Counted from the stretch's first letter, positions 44,865-56,464 are shown. The stretch is DNA of 64,000 bases from JARRLC01 sp050290865 (GCA_050290865.1 JBNKIW010000015.1:22999-86998); one strand, 5' to 3'. The notes: a model not told the origin generated them from the sequence alone. Made by a program: numbers and translations.

Positions 44865-45744
44865 GGCTTTCGCGTTCATGCCCAAGGGCGGGCGCCTCCG
44901 TTTCGGCGGCGCTCGCCTGCTCCATCTCGCGATAGCGGCGGATGCTCACGGGGATCAGTGCCAGATAGATCAGGCAGCCCACCGTCAGCGTCAGATAGGG
45001 ATAGGTGGCCAGAACCGCGGCGGTCAGGGCCGCCAGGGCGATCACGGGCGCGACGTAATCGCGCGAGACGCGCCGCCCGATGAGTTTCCCCGAAAAGGTG
45101 CGCAGGCGCGACACCATGAGGAATGCAATCAGCACCGCGTAGACGGCGAGAAGCGGCGGCACTTTGATGAAAGCTGTCGGAAGCCCCAAACCTTCCAGAT
45201 AGAGCGGCAGCATGACCACGATCGCACCCGCGGGAACCGGCATGCCGACGAAGAAGGCGCTTTGCCATAACGGCCTTGCCGGCGCGTCGAGTGCGACATT
45301 GAAGCGCGCCAGGCGCAAAGCGGCCGCAAGCGCGAAGACGAGCACGACGATCCACCCCAGGCTGCGCACGGACGTGAAGCCCCACAGATAGAACACGATC
45401 GCCGGAGCCACGCCGAAACTCACGAAATCGGCGAGTGAGTCCAGTTCCGCCCCAAAACGGGACGACGCCTTCAAGAGCCGCGCCATGCGCCCGTCGACCC
45501 CGTCGAGCACGGCCGCAACGCCGATGGCCACGAGCGCCAGGTCGTAGCGGCTCTCGACGGCCAGCCGGATCGCGGTCAGCCCGGCGCACAGACCGAGCAG
45601 CGTTACGATATTCGGGATGAGTGCCTTGAGCGGCACGCTGCGGCGCTTGGCAGCGAGGAACGCCCGGCGGCCTTTCATCACCCGGTGGGAGAAACGGCGT
45701 TGCATCATGCGCATATCAGCCTGGAAATTCACCAAGCGCAACAT
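44839..45744 (-). CDS. pssA: CDP-diacylglycerol-serine O-phosphatidyltransferase
   Basis: PssA makes phosphatidylserine, the precursor of phosphatidylethanolamine. The 301-residue integral membrane protein has the CDP-alcohol phosphotransferase signature D-G-x2-A-R-x8-G-x3-D-x3-D as VLDGVDGRMARLLKASSRFG then AELDSLADF near residue 78-103, and about eight spans. The final 40 residues are a soluble tail. Its usual partner psd (decarboxylase) is not in this window. Met residues 11-14 are alternative starts. Confidence 0.94.
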   Translation of the reverse strand: MLRLVNFQADMRMMQRRFSHRVMKGRRAFLAAKRRSVPLKALIPNIVTLLGLCAGLTAIRLAVESRYDLALVAIGVAAVLDGVDGRMARLLKASSRFGAELDSLADFVSFGVAPAIVFYLWGFTSVRSLGWIVVLVFALAAALRLARFNVALDAPARPLWQSAFFVGMPVPAGAIVVMLPLYLEGLGLPTAFIKVPPLLAVYAVLIAFLMVSRLRTFSGKLIGRRVSRDYVAPVIALAALTAAVLATYPYLTLTVGCLIYLALIPVSIRRYREMEQASAAETEAPALGHERESLNSDSDPA

Positions 45745-46387
45745 TTAGATTGCTGCGGCCGGAAGGGGAAGCGGCATTGCACGGCGGGAGGCTGGACGCC
45801 GTCGGCAAGATCGTGGCCGTCCGCGCTGGATGTTCCCGCGCCCCGGCGCGAACACTCTTTCCACCGCCGCGCGACGGCTTTCCCCAATTACAGCTGCGGT
45901 AAATTCGCCCGGATGTGCCCCCTGAAGGGCCGCCCTTGCGGCTGTCGCACGGGAGAAGCCGGGCACCGCCAGGGGGAAAACGCCTTTTGCAGGGCGGCCT
46001 GCGGAGGTCCAGCCCGCTCCGCGGTATGCTCCTCTGACGCTCTCCGGAGCGGACAGTTCTGTCTGTGCACATTCAGCGGTGCGCGCGAAAAACGCTTGCA
46101 TCCTGCAGGAAAATGCGTGCTTTTCATACTGGCTGTGCCTTTGGCGCCTCACTCTTGCAGAAACACGCCGCAGTTATAATCTTTTGCCATAGCACGGGGG
46201 TGGAAGCTTGAATTCGCCCGCTTGTACGCGCATACAGGGCAGCCTATATAACCGCCAAATACTGCAGCATGCCATGAGGGGACTGGCGGTCGCGCGAAGA
46301 TGTTGAGCACGGCGCGGACGCCGTGGGGTGCTGACGGGTTCAGGCCCCGGAGTCTGCCGGACGGATGGATTTATAGAGGGTTATCGG
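45745..46387. other. Long spacer upstream of dnaK
   Basis: 643 bases. The left part carries open frames on both strands, but none has a ribosome-binding site or family resemblance. The right end holds the dnaK promoter candidate at 46221-46250. No tRNA or hairpin terminator seen. Confidence 0.5.
46221..46250 (+). promoter_or_regulatory. Candidate RpoH (heat-shock) promoter of dnaK
   Basis: CTTGTA (-35) and CCTATATA (-10) separated by 16 bases, close to the alphaproteobacterial RpoH consensus CTTG-N17/18-CYTATNT. It is about 140 bases upstream of the dnaK start, a normal leader length for this gene. A second CTTGAA at 46207 is too far from the -10. Confidence 0.55.
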
Positions 46388-48310
<1,923 letters not shown>

Positions 48311-48330
48311 GCGATTTCTATGTGGCACAA

Positions 48331-48355
48331 GGGATGGCGAAAGCCGTCCCTTTTT
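48331..48355 (+). terminator. Rho-independent terminator after dnaK
   Basis: GGGATGGC-GAAA-GCCGTCCC (one G-T pair) followed directly by TTTTT, 20 bases after the dnaK stop. A classic GNRA-looped terminator. Confidence 0.9.
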
Positions 48356-48784
48356 GCCGGTGTCCCTGTGAAATACGGGGATAAAATTTCTTCCGATTGG
48401 TGCGTTCCGATGGTCACGGTTGGGGCGGTGGCGCATGGGTAAGCGCGGCGTCGAGGGGAGCAGACGGCAATTGCCGGTTGCTTCGCTGTGGACCGCGCCC
48501 TCAGGATCTTTGGGATCTTTAGAAAGTTCTGATCCGGGTTTCGCCGCTGTTGCACTTCGCGGCTGTAAATCCCAATTTACCATCGAGCGGGCGGCTGCGG
48601 ACTTGTTGCCGGGCCGGTCCAGTCTAAAGCGGGAAAGCGTGGGAAGGTCGAGGAAGCCTTTCGCCTTTCCGCCGATGTTGGTTATGCTCCAACGGTGGAT
48701 GCGCGGGCGGGCGCGTCGGCAGACCAGCAGCCCTTGATGAACAGCGCAACGAAGAGCAATAGTGTGACCGGGAACAGGTGAGTG
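48356..48784. other. Spacer between dnaK and dnaJ
   Basis: 429 bases following the terminator. No gene, tRNA or clear promoter recognised. A dnaJ promoter is expected here. Confidence 0.4.
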
Positions 48785-49921
48785 ATGGCCAAGCGCGATT
48801 ATTATGATGTGCTCGGCTTGACGAGATCCGCTGACGACCAGGCCATCAAGAACGCCTATCGCAAACTCGCGAAGGAATATCATCCAGACTGTAATCCGGG
48901 CGACTGCGAGGCAGAGACGCGGTTCAAGGAGGTCAGCGAGGCCTATGAGGCGCTGAAGGACCCGCATAAGCGCGCGGCTTACGACCGCTTCGGTCACGCT
49001 GCCTTCGATGGCGCTGGTGCCGGTCCCGGGGGGTTTGGCGCCGATTTCTCAGCCTCCATGTCCGAGATATTCGACGACCTGTTCGGCGAATTCATGGGGG
49101 GGCGCCGCCGCACCCGCCAGGCGCGCGAACGCGGCGCCGATCTCAGCTACAACATGGAAATCTCGCTGACAGACGCTTATCAGGGCAGAGTCGCGCAGAT
49201 CAGGGTGCCCGGTTCTGTGACCTGCGAGGAATGTTCGGGCAGCGGCGCCGAGCCGGGATCGAGCCCGGTGCCGTGCCCCACCTGCGGCGGCTACGGCAAG
49301 GTCCGCGCCAGCCAGGGCTTCTTCACCATCGAGCGCACCTGCCACCACTGTCACGGGCGCGGCGAGATCATCCAGAATCCGTGCCACGCCTGCAACGGCC
49401 AGGGCCGCGTCCTGCGTGAGCGCATGCTGTCGGTCAACATCCCGCCAGGGGTGGAGGATGGTACCCGCATCCGTCTGGCGGGCGAAGGTGAGGCGGGCCT
49501 GCGGTCGGGCCCCCCCGGCGACCTTTATATTTTTCTTTCGGTGGCGCCGGATGAGATTTTTCAGCGCGACGGAGCCGATCTGTTCTGCAAGGTGCCGATC
49601 ACCATCACCACGGCGGCGCTGGGCGGACAGCTCGAAGTGCCGACGATCGACGGTGGCCGGGCGCGCGTGAAGATTCCGGAAGGCACGGAAACCGGCAAAC
49701 AGTTCCGCCTGAAAGCCAAGGGCATGCCGGTTCTGCGCTCGACGCTCACGGGTGATCTGTATGTGCAGGTCGAAGTGGAGACGCCGCAGAATCTCTCGCG
49801 CCGGCAGAAGGAACTTCTCAGAGAGTTCGAGAAGGCCTCCACAGACGCAACCAATCCGGGGCTGTCCGGCTTCGTGCAGCGTGTCAAGGAGTTCTGGGAT
49901 CACATGGGCAAGGCGACCTGA
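48785..49921 (+). CDS. dnaJ: DnaJ, Hsp40 cochaperone
   Basis: The DnaK cochaperone, 378 residues. J domain 1-70 with the HPD triad (EYHPDCNPGDCEAETRF), a G/F-rich linker (AGAGPGGFGADF), four CxxCxGxG zinc-finger repeats (CEECSGSG, CPTCGGYG, CHHCHGRG, CHACNGQG) near 145-212, and the C-terminal substrate domains. ATG 48785 is chosen; a GTG three bases upstream is in frame. It stands 90 bases before pyrF. Confidence 0.97.
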   Translation: MAKRDYYDVLGLTRSADDQAIKNAYRKLAKEYHPDCNPGDCEAETRFKEVSEAYEALKDPHKRAAYDRFGHAAFDGAGAGPGGFGADFSASMSEIFDDLFGEFMGGRRRTRQARERGADLSYNMEISLTDAYQGRVAQIRVPGSVTCEECSGSGAEPGSSPVPCPTCGGYGKVRASQGFFTIERTCHHCHGRGEIIQNPCHACNGQGRVLRERMLSVNIPPGVEDGTRIRLAGEGEAGLRSGPPGDLYIFLSVAPDEIFQRDGADLFCKVPITITTAALGGQLEVPTIDGGRARVKIPEGTETGKQFRLKAKGMPVLRSTLTGDLYVQVEVETPQNLSRRQKELLREFEKASTDATNPGLSGFVQRVKEFWDHMGKAT

Positions 49922-50010
49922 TTCAGAGGGCGTGCCTTCGCTCCTGCCTTTCCCATCCCGCCGCCGTGCTCGCTGTCGCGTGAGCGTGAAGACCATCAGA
50001 TGGAGGGCCG

Positions 50011-50709
50011 ATGCGGGCTGCGGACAGGCTGATCGTTGCGCTGGACTTCCCGCGAGCGGCAGAAGCGCGTGCGGCTGCCGATCTGCTCAAAGGTGAGGCA
50101 GGAGTTTTCAAGATCGGGCTGGAGCTCATCTATGCCGACGGCCTGCCACTGATCAGGGCGCTCGCCGAAGAAGGACACCGCGTCTTTCTCGACGCCAAGC
50201 TTTCCGACATTCCCAACACGGTCGAACGCGCAACCGCCAGCGCCGCCGCGCTCGGTGCATCCTTCCTCACCGTCCACGGCTCCGACAGCAAGACGCTGGA
50301 TGCAGCGGTGCGCGGACGCGGCGCCAGCCGCACGAAGCTTCTGGCGATCACCGTTCTCACCAGTCTCGACGCGGATGACCTTGCACAGCAGGGCATTTCC
50401 ATGAAGCCCGCGGAACTGGTGCTGCGCCGGGCGCGGCTGGCGCGCGAGGCCGGTTTCGACGGCGTGGTCGCTTCGGCGCGCGAGGCCGCCGCGATACGGG
50501 CGGAACTCGGTGAGGGCTTTCTCGTCGTGACGCCCGGTATCCGGCCGGCGGGTGCCGTGCAGGGTGATCAGGCGCGGGCCGTGACGCCGGGTGAGGCGGT
50601 CGCCGCGGGCGCCGACTATCTCGTGGTGGGGCGGCCGATTACCGCCGCGCCCGACCCCCGGGAGGCCGCCCGCCGGATCGTCGGCGAAATCGACGCCGCG
50701 AGCCGCTGA
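50011..50709 (+). CDS. pyrF: Orotidine 5'-phosphate decarboxylase
   Basis: PyrF makes UMP, the last step of pyrimidine synthesis. The 232-residue barrel protein has LIVALDFPRAAEA at the start, the catalytic FLDAKLSDIPNTVERA block near residue 58-73, VTPGIRPAGAVQGDQAR near 172, and YLVVGRPITAAPDP with the phosphate-binding Arg. GGAGGGCCG precedes the ATG. The dnaJ-pyrF neighbourhood is common in Hyphomicrobiales. Confidence 0.96.
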   Translation: MRAADRLIVALDFPRAAEARAAADLLKGEAGVFKIGLELIYADGLPLIRALAEEGHRVFLDAKLSDIPNTVERATASAAALGASFLTVHGSDSKTLDAAVRGRGASRTKLLAITVLTSLDADDLAQQGISMKPAELVLRRARLAREAGFDGVVASAREAAAIRAELGEGFLVVTPGIRPAGAVQGDQARAVTPGEAVAAGADYLVVGRPITAAPDPREAARRIVGEIDAASR

Positions 50710-51115
50710 GCGCCGGATGCATTCCTCCACCTCCTGCCCCCTGACTTCGGTGGGCCGTTTTGCCGCGTCGTCCGATCCGCTCACGGGCGGAGGGCTGCTT
50801 GTTTCCCAGCAGGATGCTCCGTCAAAGGCTGCGATGCGCGACAAAATGACGCATAGAGTAGTGACGTGTGCGCCGAAAACAGGAAAGACAGGGGGCAATT
50901 CGCTAGGGCAGTATGATGGGCGCAATGTCGCTGCGGTCCGGTGCAAAGAGATGGCGGGGCAGCGCGTTGAGCATGAAACGGGCCGCAGGTCCGGTGAACG
51001 CGGATGGTATCGATAGCATAGACAGCGGCGGATAAACGCCGCGATGGGGAAACGCCGGTTCATCGTAAGCGCTCTGGGGGCAGAGCGTTGGGGGACACGT
51101 CTGCGGGGAGGAAGC
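50710..51115. other. Spacer before first MHS transporter
   Basis: 406 bases. No gene, hairpin or recognisable operator. A transporter promoter must lie here. Confidence 0.4.
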
Positions 51116-52762
51116 ATGCGCTACGACGAGGGACTGGGCTTCAGTGGGCGGTCAGTGGTGTTTGTCAGCCCGGGGGAGCATCGCAAAGTCGTCTTTGCCT
51201 CGTCCCTCGGCACGGCCTTCGAGTGGTATGATTTCTATCTCTACGCCACGCTGGCGCCGTTCTTCGCGGGGCTGTTCTTCCCTTCTGGAAACGAAACCGC
51301 CGCTCTGTTGTCGGCATTTGCGACCTACGCCGCCGGCTTTCTGATCCGCCCATTGGGGGCCCTGGTTTTCGGCCGCATCGGTGATCGCACGGGGCGTAAA
51401 TACGCCTTCCTCATGACCATCCTCCTCATGGGCACCTCCACATTCGCCGTGGGGCTTCTGCCGACTTATGAACATATCGGCTGGTTTGCACCCTTCATGC
51501 TGGTCATGCTCCGCTTGGCGCAGGGCTTTGCGCTCGGCGGCGAATATGGCGGCGCTGCCATTTATGTCGCTGAACACACTCCGGCTGTGCAGCGGGGTCT
51601 CGCCACCGGCTGGATTCAAACCACGGCAACCGTGGGTTTCCTCATGTCGCTCGCGGTCATCGTCGTGTGCCGCGGCGTCCTTTCCAAAGAACAGTTCGCG
51701 GACTGGGGCTGGCGCGTACCGTTCCTCCTCTCAATCATCCTGCTGGCGATCTCGGCCTATATCCGCCTGAGCCTGAAAGAGTCGCCGCTGTTCGAGCATA
51801 TGCGGGCGGCAGGCAAGTGTTCGGACGCGCCGGTGTCGGAGAGCTTTCTGCGGAGGCGGAACCTGCGCCTCGTGGTGCTCGCACTCTTCGGCGCGACGGC
51901 AGCGCAGGGGGTTATCTGGTACACGGGACAATTCTATGTCCTGTTCTTCATGCAGATCACGCTGAAGGTGGACTACGATATCGCCTATCAGCTGATGATG
52001 ATCGCCTTGCTTCTCAGCGCGCCGTTCTTCGTCTTTGCCGGATGGCTTTCCGACAAGGTCGGGAGAAAGCCCATCATTCTGGCCGGCTGCCTGCTTGCGG
52101 TGATCACCTATTTGCCGATCTTCTCCGCGCTGACGCGGGCCGTTAATCCCGATCTCGTCGTATTCCAGCGCTCGACCCCGGTCACGCTCGTCGCCGATAC
52201 CAGCACGTGCCACTTCCACGTCTTCGTGGGGCCGTGGACAAAATTCTCGGATTGCGATCGTGCCAAGGATTACCTGACCAAACTCGGTGTTTCCTTCCAC
52301 ACCGTGAACCGGCCCGGTCAGCCCGGCGGGGTCGTGGTCGGCGATGCGCTCGAAGGTTCGATCACGGATTGGGAGAAGTCGCGCGCAGCCGATCGCGTGC
52401 TTCAGACGCTGAAGGCGAGCGGCTATCCGGAAAAGGCCGATCCGAGGAAGATGAACCTGCCTCTGGTCATTTTCCTGCTGACCATCATGATGATCTTCGT
52501 CTGCATGGTCTACGGGCCCATGGCGGCGTTCCTGGTGGAACTGTTCCCGACGCGAATCCGTTATACCTCGATGTCGCTGCCTTATCATGTTGGCAACGGC
52601 TGGTTCGGCGGTATGTTGCCGCTGGTGGCCACGGCGATTGTGGCGACTTCGGGAAACATCTATGCCGGGTTGCTGTACCCGGTGGGCGTGGCGGCGATCG
52701 GCTTCATAATCGGGCTCATCCTGCTGCCTGACCGGCGCGGGTCGGAGCTGGCACATCTTTAG
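51116..52762 (+). CDS. MHS-family (metabolite:H+ symporter) MFS transporter with periplasmic insert
   Basis: A 548-residue major facilitator of the MHS branch. FEWYDFYLYATLAPFF (TM1), FGRIGDRTGRK (motif A, loop 2-3), LRLAQGFALGGEYGGAA (TM4) and GWLSDKVGRKPII (repeat of motif A, loop 8-9) are typical. Between TM9 and TM10 is an insert of about 95 residues, on the periplasmic side by topology, holding a Cys pair (TSTCHFHVFVGPW, FSDCDRAKDYL). ATG 51116 follows GGGGAGG. Substrate unknown; MHS members carry dicarboxylates, betaine, proline and aromatic acids. Closely related to the next gene, so a tandem duplicate. Confidence 0.9.
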   Translation: MRYDEGLGFSGRSVVFVSPGEHRKVVFASSLGTAFEWYDFYLYATLAPFFAGLFFPSGNETAALLSAFATYAAGFLIRPLGALVFGRIGDRTGRKYAFLMTILLMGTSTFAVGLLPTYEHIGWFAPFMLVMLRLAQGFALGGEYGGAAIYVAEHTPAVQRGLATGWIQTTATVGFLMSLAVIVVCRGVLSKEQFADWGWRVPFLLSIILLAISAYIRLSLKESPLFEHMRAAGKCSDAPVSESFLRRRNLRLVVLALFGATAAQGVIWYTGQFYVLFFMQITLKVDYDIAYQLMMIALLLSAPFFVFAGWLSDKVGRKPIILAGCLLAVITYLPIFSALTRAVNPDLVVFQRSTPVTLVADTSTCHFHVFVGPWTKFSDCDRAKDYLTKLGVSFHTVNRPGQPGGVVVGDALEGSITDWEKSRAADRVLQTLKASGYPEKADPRKMNLPLVIFLLTIMMIFVCMVYGPMAAFLVELFPTRIRYTSMSLPYHVGNGWFGGMLPLVATAIVATSGNIYAGLLYPVGVAAIGFIIGLILLPDRRGSELAHL

Positions 52763-53129
52763 TGGCCGAACCAGGGACGCGCGAAGCCGGAGGGTTGCAT
52801 CATTCCGGCGCATCCGGGCGTCGCGGGATATTGCGGCGGGCTGGTTGGAGTCCAAGTCCGGACCAATCTCGAATGAGGCCGACCGTCGAGTGATCCAAAA
52901 AAACGTTCGCTATGCGAACACTTAGCGCAATTCTGCGAATGCTTGGCGCTTGCGTGACGCTGTGCGGTGGATTACGTTGCCCCGCGTGGGTGTTTTGACA
53001 CGCTGGCGCCGGGCAGTGCGTGAGCGCTGTTGCGCGCGGTAAGCGTGGATCGGCGGGCAGCTGGGGGAGAGCATACGCCCGTATTGCTGACGTGGTTCGC
53101 CGCCAGCGCGTATCTTGTGGGGGAAAATC
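52763..53129. other. Spacer between the two transporters
   Basis: 367 bases. Holds the GTTCGC palindrome at 52905-52919. No gene seen. Confidence 0.45.
52905..52919. promoter_or_regulatory. Perfect GTTCGC palindrome, candidate operator
   Basis: GTTCGC-TAT-GCGAAC, a perfect 15-base palindrome with a three-base centre, 211 bases upstream of the second transporter start. IclR-family regulators such as PcaU/PcaR bind half-sites of this GTTCG type, which would suit an aromatic-acid transporter, but the regulator is not in the window. Confidence 0.45.
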
Positions 53130-54770
53130 ATGCAATACGAGGCTGACGCGACACGGTCGCCGACGGTGTTCGTCAGCCCCGCAGAGCACCGGAAGGTGGT
53201 CTTCGCTTCCACGCTCGGCACCATATTCGAGTGGTACGACTTCACCCTTTACGCCGCGCTCGCCCCCTTCTTCGCCTCGCTGTTCTTTCCGCCCGGCAAC
53301 GCCACCGCCGCCCTGCTCGCTGCCTTCGCAACCTACGCCGCCGGATTTCTGATACGCCCGGTTGGGGCTCTCGTTTTCGGCCATATCGGCGACCGTGTAG
53401 GACGCAAGGCCGCGTTTCTCCTCACCGTGGTGCTGATGGGCGTATCGACCTTCGCCATGGGTCTGCTCCCCTCTTTCGCCGATATCGGCTGGGCGGCGCC
53501 GGTCCTTCTCGTGCTCCTGCGCCTGACGCAGGGTTTCGCCATCGGCGGGGAATATGGCGGTGCCGTCATCTATGTGGCGGAGCACACACCGGCGCATCAG
53601 CGCGGGCTCGCCACAGGCTGGATCCAGATGACCGTTTCGGTCGCTTTTCTGATATCGCTGGCGATGGTCGTGCTTTGCCGGAGCGCCATGTCCGCAGAGC
53701 AGTTCAGAGAATGGGGCTGGCGTATTCCGTTCCTGCTTTCGATCTTTTTGCTCGTCTTCTCGGCCTATATCCGGCTCAGTCTTCGGGAAACGCCGCTCTT
53801 TCAGCATATGAAAGCGCTCGGCAAAGGCACCCGGTCGCCGATCGCGGAGAGTTTTTTGAGGCTGCGCAACCTGCGGCTTGTGCTGTCCGCTCTGTTCGGG
53901 ACGGTCGGAGGTACGGCGGTCATCGCCTATTCGACACAGTTCTACGTTCTCTATTTCATGCAGGTGACGCTGAAAGTGGATTTCGTCCTCGCCTGCACCC
54001 TGCTCATGATCGGGTTGCTGATCAGCGCGCCGTTCTTCATCTTCGCCGGATGGCTGTCGGATCTTGTCGGCCGCAAGCCGCTCATCCTGGCGGGCACGTT
54101 CATGGCGGCGATTTCTCTGATGCCGATCTACATGGGGCTGACACGGGCGGCCAATCCCGACCTCGTCGCATTCCAGTCCGGAACCCGCATCACGCTGGCG
54201 ACGAACAAGGCGGACTGCCATCTTCACATCTTCATCGGGCCCTGGACGCAATACAGCGATTGCGATCGGACGCGCGGCTATCTGACCAAGCTCGGGCTTT
54301 CGTTCGAGACTGTCGACCGGCCTGGCGAGCCCGGGGACGTCGTCATCGGCGGTGACGTGGAATTGCCGATCGAAAACTGGGAGAAGACGGACGCCGCGCA
54401 AAAGGTGCTGCAGGCGCTCAAGGCGAGGGGATATCCGGAGAGGGCCGATCCGGCGAAGATGAACATGCCGGTGGTCATCTTCCTCTTGACCATTCTGGAT
54501 GTGTTCATCTGCATCGTCTACGGGCCGCTGGCGGCATTTCTTGTCGAGCTGTTTCCGACGCGCGTCCGCTATACGGCGATGTCGCTGCCCTATCACATCG
54601 GCTTCGGCTGGTTCGGCGGCCTGCTGCCACTCATGGCAACCGCGATGGCAGCGTCGGCGGGCAACATCTATTACGGGCTATGGTATCCCATCACCGTTGC
54701 GGCGGCGACGTTCGTCCTCGGGCTGGTGCTCCTTCCCAATCGCCGCGGTACGGAGTTGACACACGATTGA
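53130..54770 (+). CDS. MHS-family MFS transporter, paralogue of the preceding gene
   Basis: A 546-residue MHS-type transporter closely matching the previous gene across its length, from VFVSPAEHRKVVFASTLGTIF to the NIYYGLWYPITVAAATFVLGLVLLPNRRG end. It keeps the same TM9-TM10 periplasmic insert with the two Cys (NKADCHLHIFIGPW, YSDCDRTRGYL). Motif A in both repeats is intact (GHIGDRVGRK; DLVGRKPLI). ATG 53130 with GGGGGA upstream; a TTG at 53115 is in frame. Its own promoter and the operator candidate upstream suggest separate regulation from the first copy. Confidence 0.9.
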   Translation: MQYEADATRSPTVFVSPAEHRKVVFASTLGTIFEWYDFTLYAALAPFFASLFFPPGNATAALLAAFATYAAGFLIRPVGALVFGHIGDRVGRKAAFLLTVVLMGVSTFAMGLLPSFADIGWAAPVLLVLLRLTQGFAIGGEYGGAVIYVAEHTPAHQRGLATGWIQMTVSVAFLISLAMVVLCRSAMSAEQFREWGWRIPFLLSIFLLVFSAYIRLSLRETPLFQHMKALGKGTRSPIAESFLRLRNLRLVLSALFGTVGGTAVIAYSTQFYVLYFMQVTLKVDFVLACTLLMIGLLISAPFFIFAGWLSDLVGRKPLILAGTFMAAISLMPIYMGLTRAANPDLVAFQSGTRITLATNKADCHLHIFIGPWTQYSDCDRTRGYLTKLGLSFETVDRPGEPGDVVIGGDVELPIENWEKTDAAQKVLQALKARGYPERADPAKMNMPVVIFLLTILDVFICIVYGPLAAFLVELFPTRVRYTAMSLPYHIGFGWFGGLLPLMATAMAASAGNIYYGLWYPITVAAATFVLGLVLLPNRRGTELTHD

Positions 54771-54790
54771 CGCCTCGCGCCGGTGCGCCG

Positions 54791-55429
54791 CTACCAGCGC
54801 CGGCCTGGCTCCCTCCCACCGGCGGGACCGCTGCCGGACAGCGCCAGATTGACGGCGCGCCAGATTCTGCCGTCATCTTCGGAACGCTGATAATCGAGCA
54901 GGAGCTTCGAGACCAGCGCTCCGACGAAGAACAGGACGACGATCGCAAGCACGGCTCCCGCGAAGAACACCCCGGGATCGACCGCCCCCAGCGCGCCGGG
55001 CGTGAACAGCCATGCCAGCATCGCGATCGCCGCGGGTATCGTCGCCGCCAGGCCGAACAGCACGAGACGGCCCGTTCCCGTCGTCGAGCGTATCAGTTTG
55101 ACATTGTGGGGGATGCGAGCGGCGCTGCCTGTGGTGTGGTTCTCCACATAGACGCAATGGCCGTGTGCCGAGCCCTCTCGTGCCGCCCAGACGAGCGTCA
55201 CGACGTGACCGTTGCGCATACCGACGCCGCTGCTGGTGAGGTCGATGGCAACAGTTTGGCCGTTGCGTTGCCGCAGCGTGAAATGCTGCCGCTCCACCAT
55301 CCGAGAGGCGATGTGGACGCCCATCTCGTCTTCAGCGACCCGAGGCGTGTTTTCAGTCCCCTCGGGTGTGAGCCAGGACTGGTATTCTGCGACGTGGCCC
55401 GTCGCCGCCCAGGCGTAGTACTCTCCCAT
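54791..55429 (-). CDS. Membrane protein of unknown function
   Basis: A 212-residue protein with a soluble N-terminal part of about 125 residues (GEYYAWAATGHVAEY; VERQHFTLRQRNGQTVAIDLTSSG) and two C-terminal spans (LVLFGLAATIPAAIAMLAWLF; GVFFAGAVLAIVVLFFVGALVSK). I do not recognise the family. Convergent with the second transporter, 20 bases apart. Confidence 0.65.
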   Translation of the reverse strand: MGEYYAWAATGHVAEYQSWLTPEGTENTPRVAEDEMGVHIASRMVERQHFTLRQRNGQTVAIDLTSSGVGMRNGHVVTLVWAAREGSAHGHCVYVENHTTGSAARIPHNVKLIRSTTGTGRLVLFGLAATIPAAIAMLAWLFTPGALGAVDPGVFFAGAVLAIVVLFFVGALVSKLLLDYQRSEDDGRIWRAVNLALSGSGPAGGREPGRRW

Positions 55430-55753
55430 TCCGTGCCCTGCTATTCCCTGGCGGGACGCTCATGCGCCCAGCCACAGACTCCCCCCCAACTCAGCCGCGT
55501 CGTAATTCGAGCAAACACGACCAATCTACTGGGCTGTACTCAGTTTTATGCTTTTGCTTATGCTGTCTAAGAGATTTCGTAGCATGTTTCGGGGATGAAT
55601 GCATCTGTTCTCGCAGCGTGTGCCTTGCCCCTTTTTCTCGCACCTGGCCGGTTCGTGTCCTCAGCCCCGATTTGAGGCGTCCGCTTTCACGGGCGCGGAA
55701 GGGGCATCGAATTTTTTCCAGCTTTTCACCGTCAAATGGCATAGAGTGCCACC
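55430..55753. other. Divergent spacer before djlA
   Basis: 324 bases, the left half relatively AT-rich. Divergent promoters expected; none clear. Confidence 0.4.
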
Positions 55754-56464
55754 ATGTCGATCTGGGGTAAACTTGCCGGGGCGGCTGCCGGGATGGCTGT
55801 GGGCGGACCGATCGGGGCGCTTATCGGGGGCCTTGCCGGGCATCTCGCCGTGGACCGCAACAATGGCAGCGCCGACAGGCAGATAGCCTTCACCATGGGC
55901 GTCATTGCGCTGGGCGCGAAGATGGCGAAGGCCGACGGCGTCGTCACGCGGGACGAAGTGCGCGCATTCAAGGAGGCCTTTCAGGTTCCCGAGAGCGAGG
56001 CGCAGAACGTCGCCCGTTTCTTCGATCTCGCCAAGAAGGACGTGGCGGGCTACGAATCCTACGCGAAACAGCTTGCCGGCCTGTTCCGCGACGACCCCGC
56101 GATGCTGGCGAATATCCTCGAAGCCCTGTTCCACATCGCCACCGCCGACGGGATACTGCATCCCCGCGAAAAGGACTACCTTGCTACGGTCGCACGGATT
56201 TTCGGCCTCAGCCCCGCGGAGTTCAGCTATATGCTGGCCCGGCATGTGACCGCGGAGCGCGAAAGCCCCTATGATATTCTCGGCGTTACCCCGCAGGTGT
56301 CCGACGAGGAGCTGCGGCGCCACTACAGAAGGCTGATGGCGGACAATCATCCCGACAAGTTGATCGCGCGCGGGCTTCCGCAGGAGATGATCGACATTGC
56401 CACGTCAAAAATTGCGGCCATGAATCAGGCGTATGACGAAATTCGCAAGGAGCGGGGACTTTGA
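55754..56464 (+). CDS. djlA: DjlA-like protein: TerB domain plus C-terminal J domain
   Basis: A 236-residue cochaperone-like protein. A glycine-rich N-terminus (AGAAAGMAVGGPIGALIGGLAG) that could be a membrane-associating glycine zipper, a TerB domain about 45-160 (ALGAKMAKADGVVTRDEV; LFHIATADGILHPREKDYL), and a C-terminal J domain about 175-236 with the HPD triad (DNHPDKL). This is the DjlA layout. It overlaps the amidase gene start (TTTGA), so the two are coupled. Confidence 0.92.
   Translation: MSIWGKLAGAAAGMAVGGPIGALIGGLAGHLAVDRNNGSADRQIAFTMGVIALGAKMAKADGVVTRDEVRAFKEAFQVPESEAQNVARFFDLAKKDVAGYESYAKQLAGLFRDDPAMLANILEALFHIATADGILHPREKDYLATVARIFGLSPAEFSYMLARHVTAERESPYDILGVTPQVSDEELRRHYRRLMADNHPDKLIARGLPQEMIDIATSKIAAMNQAYDEIRKERGL

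Noticed and set aside
45745..46200. Several small frames on both strands before dnaK
   Set aside because: No ribosome-binding sites, no family resemblance, and they overlap each other.
52800..54596. A 598-residue open frame antisense to the second transporter
   Set aside because: Rich in His/Arg/Asp repeats typical of mirror frames; the plus-strand transporter is certain.
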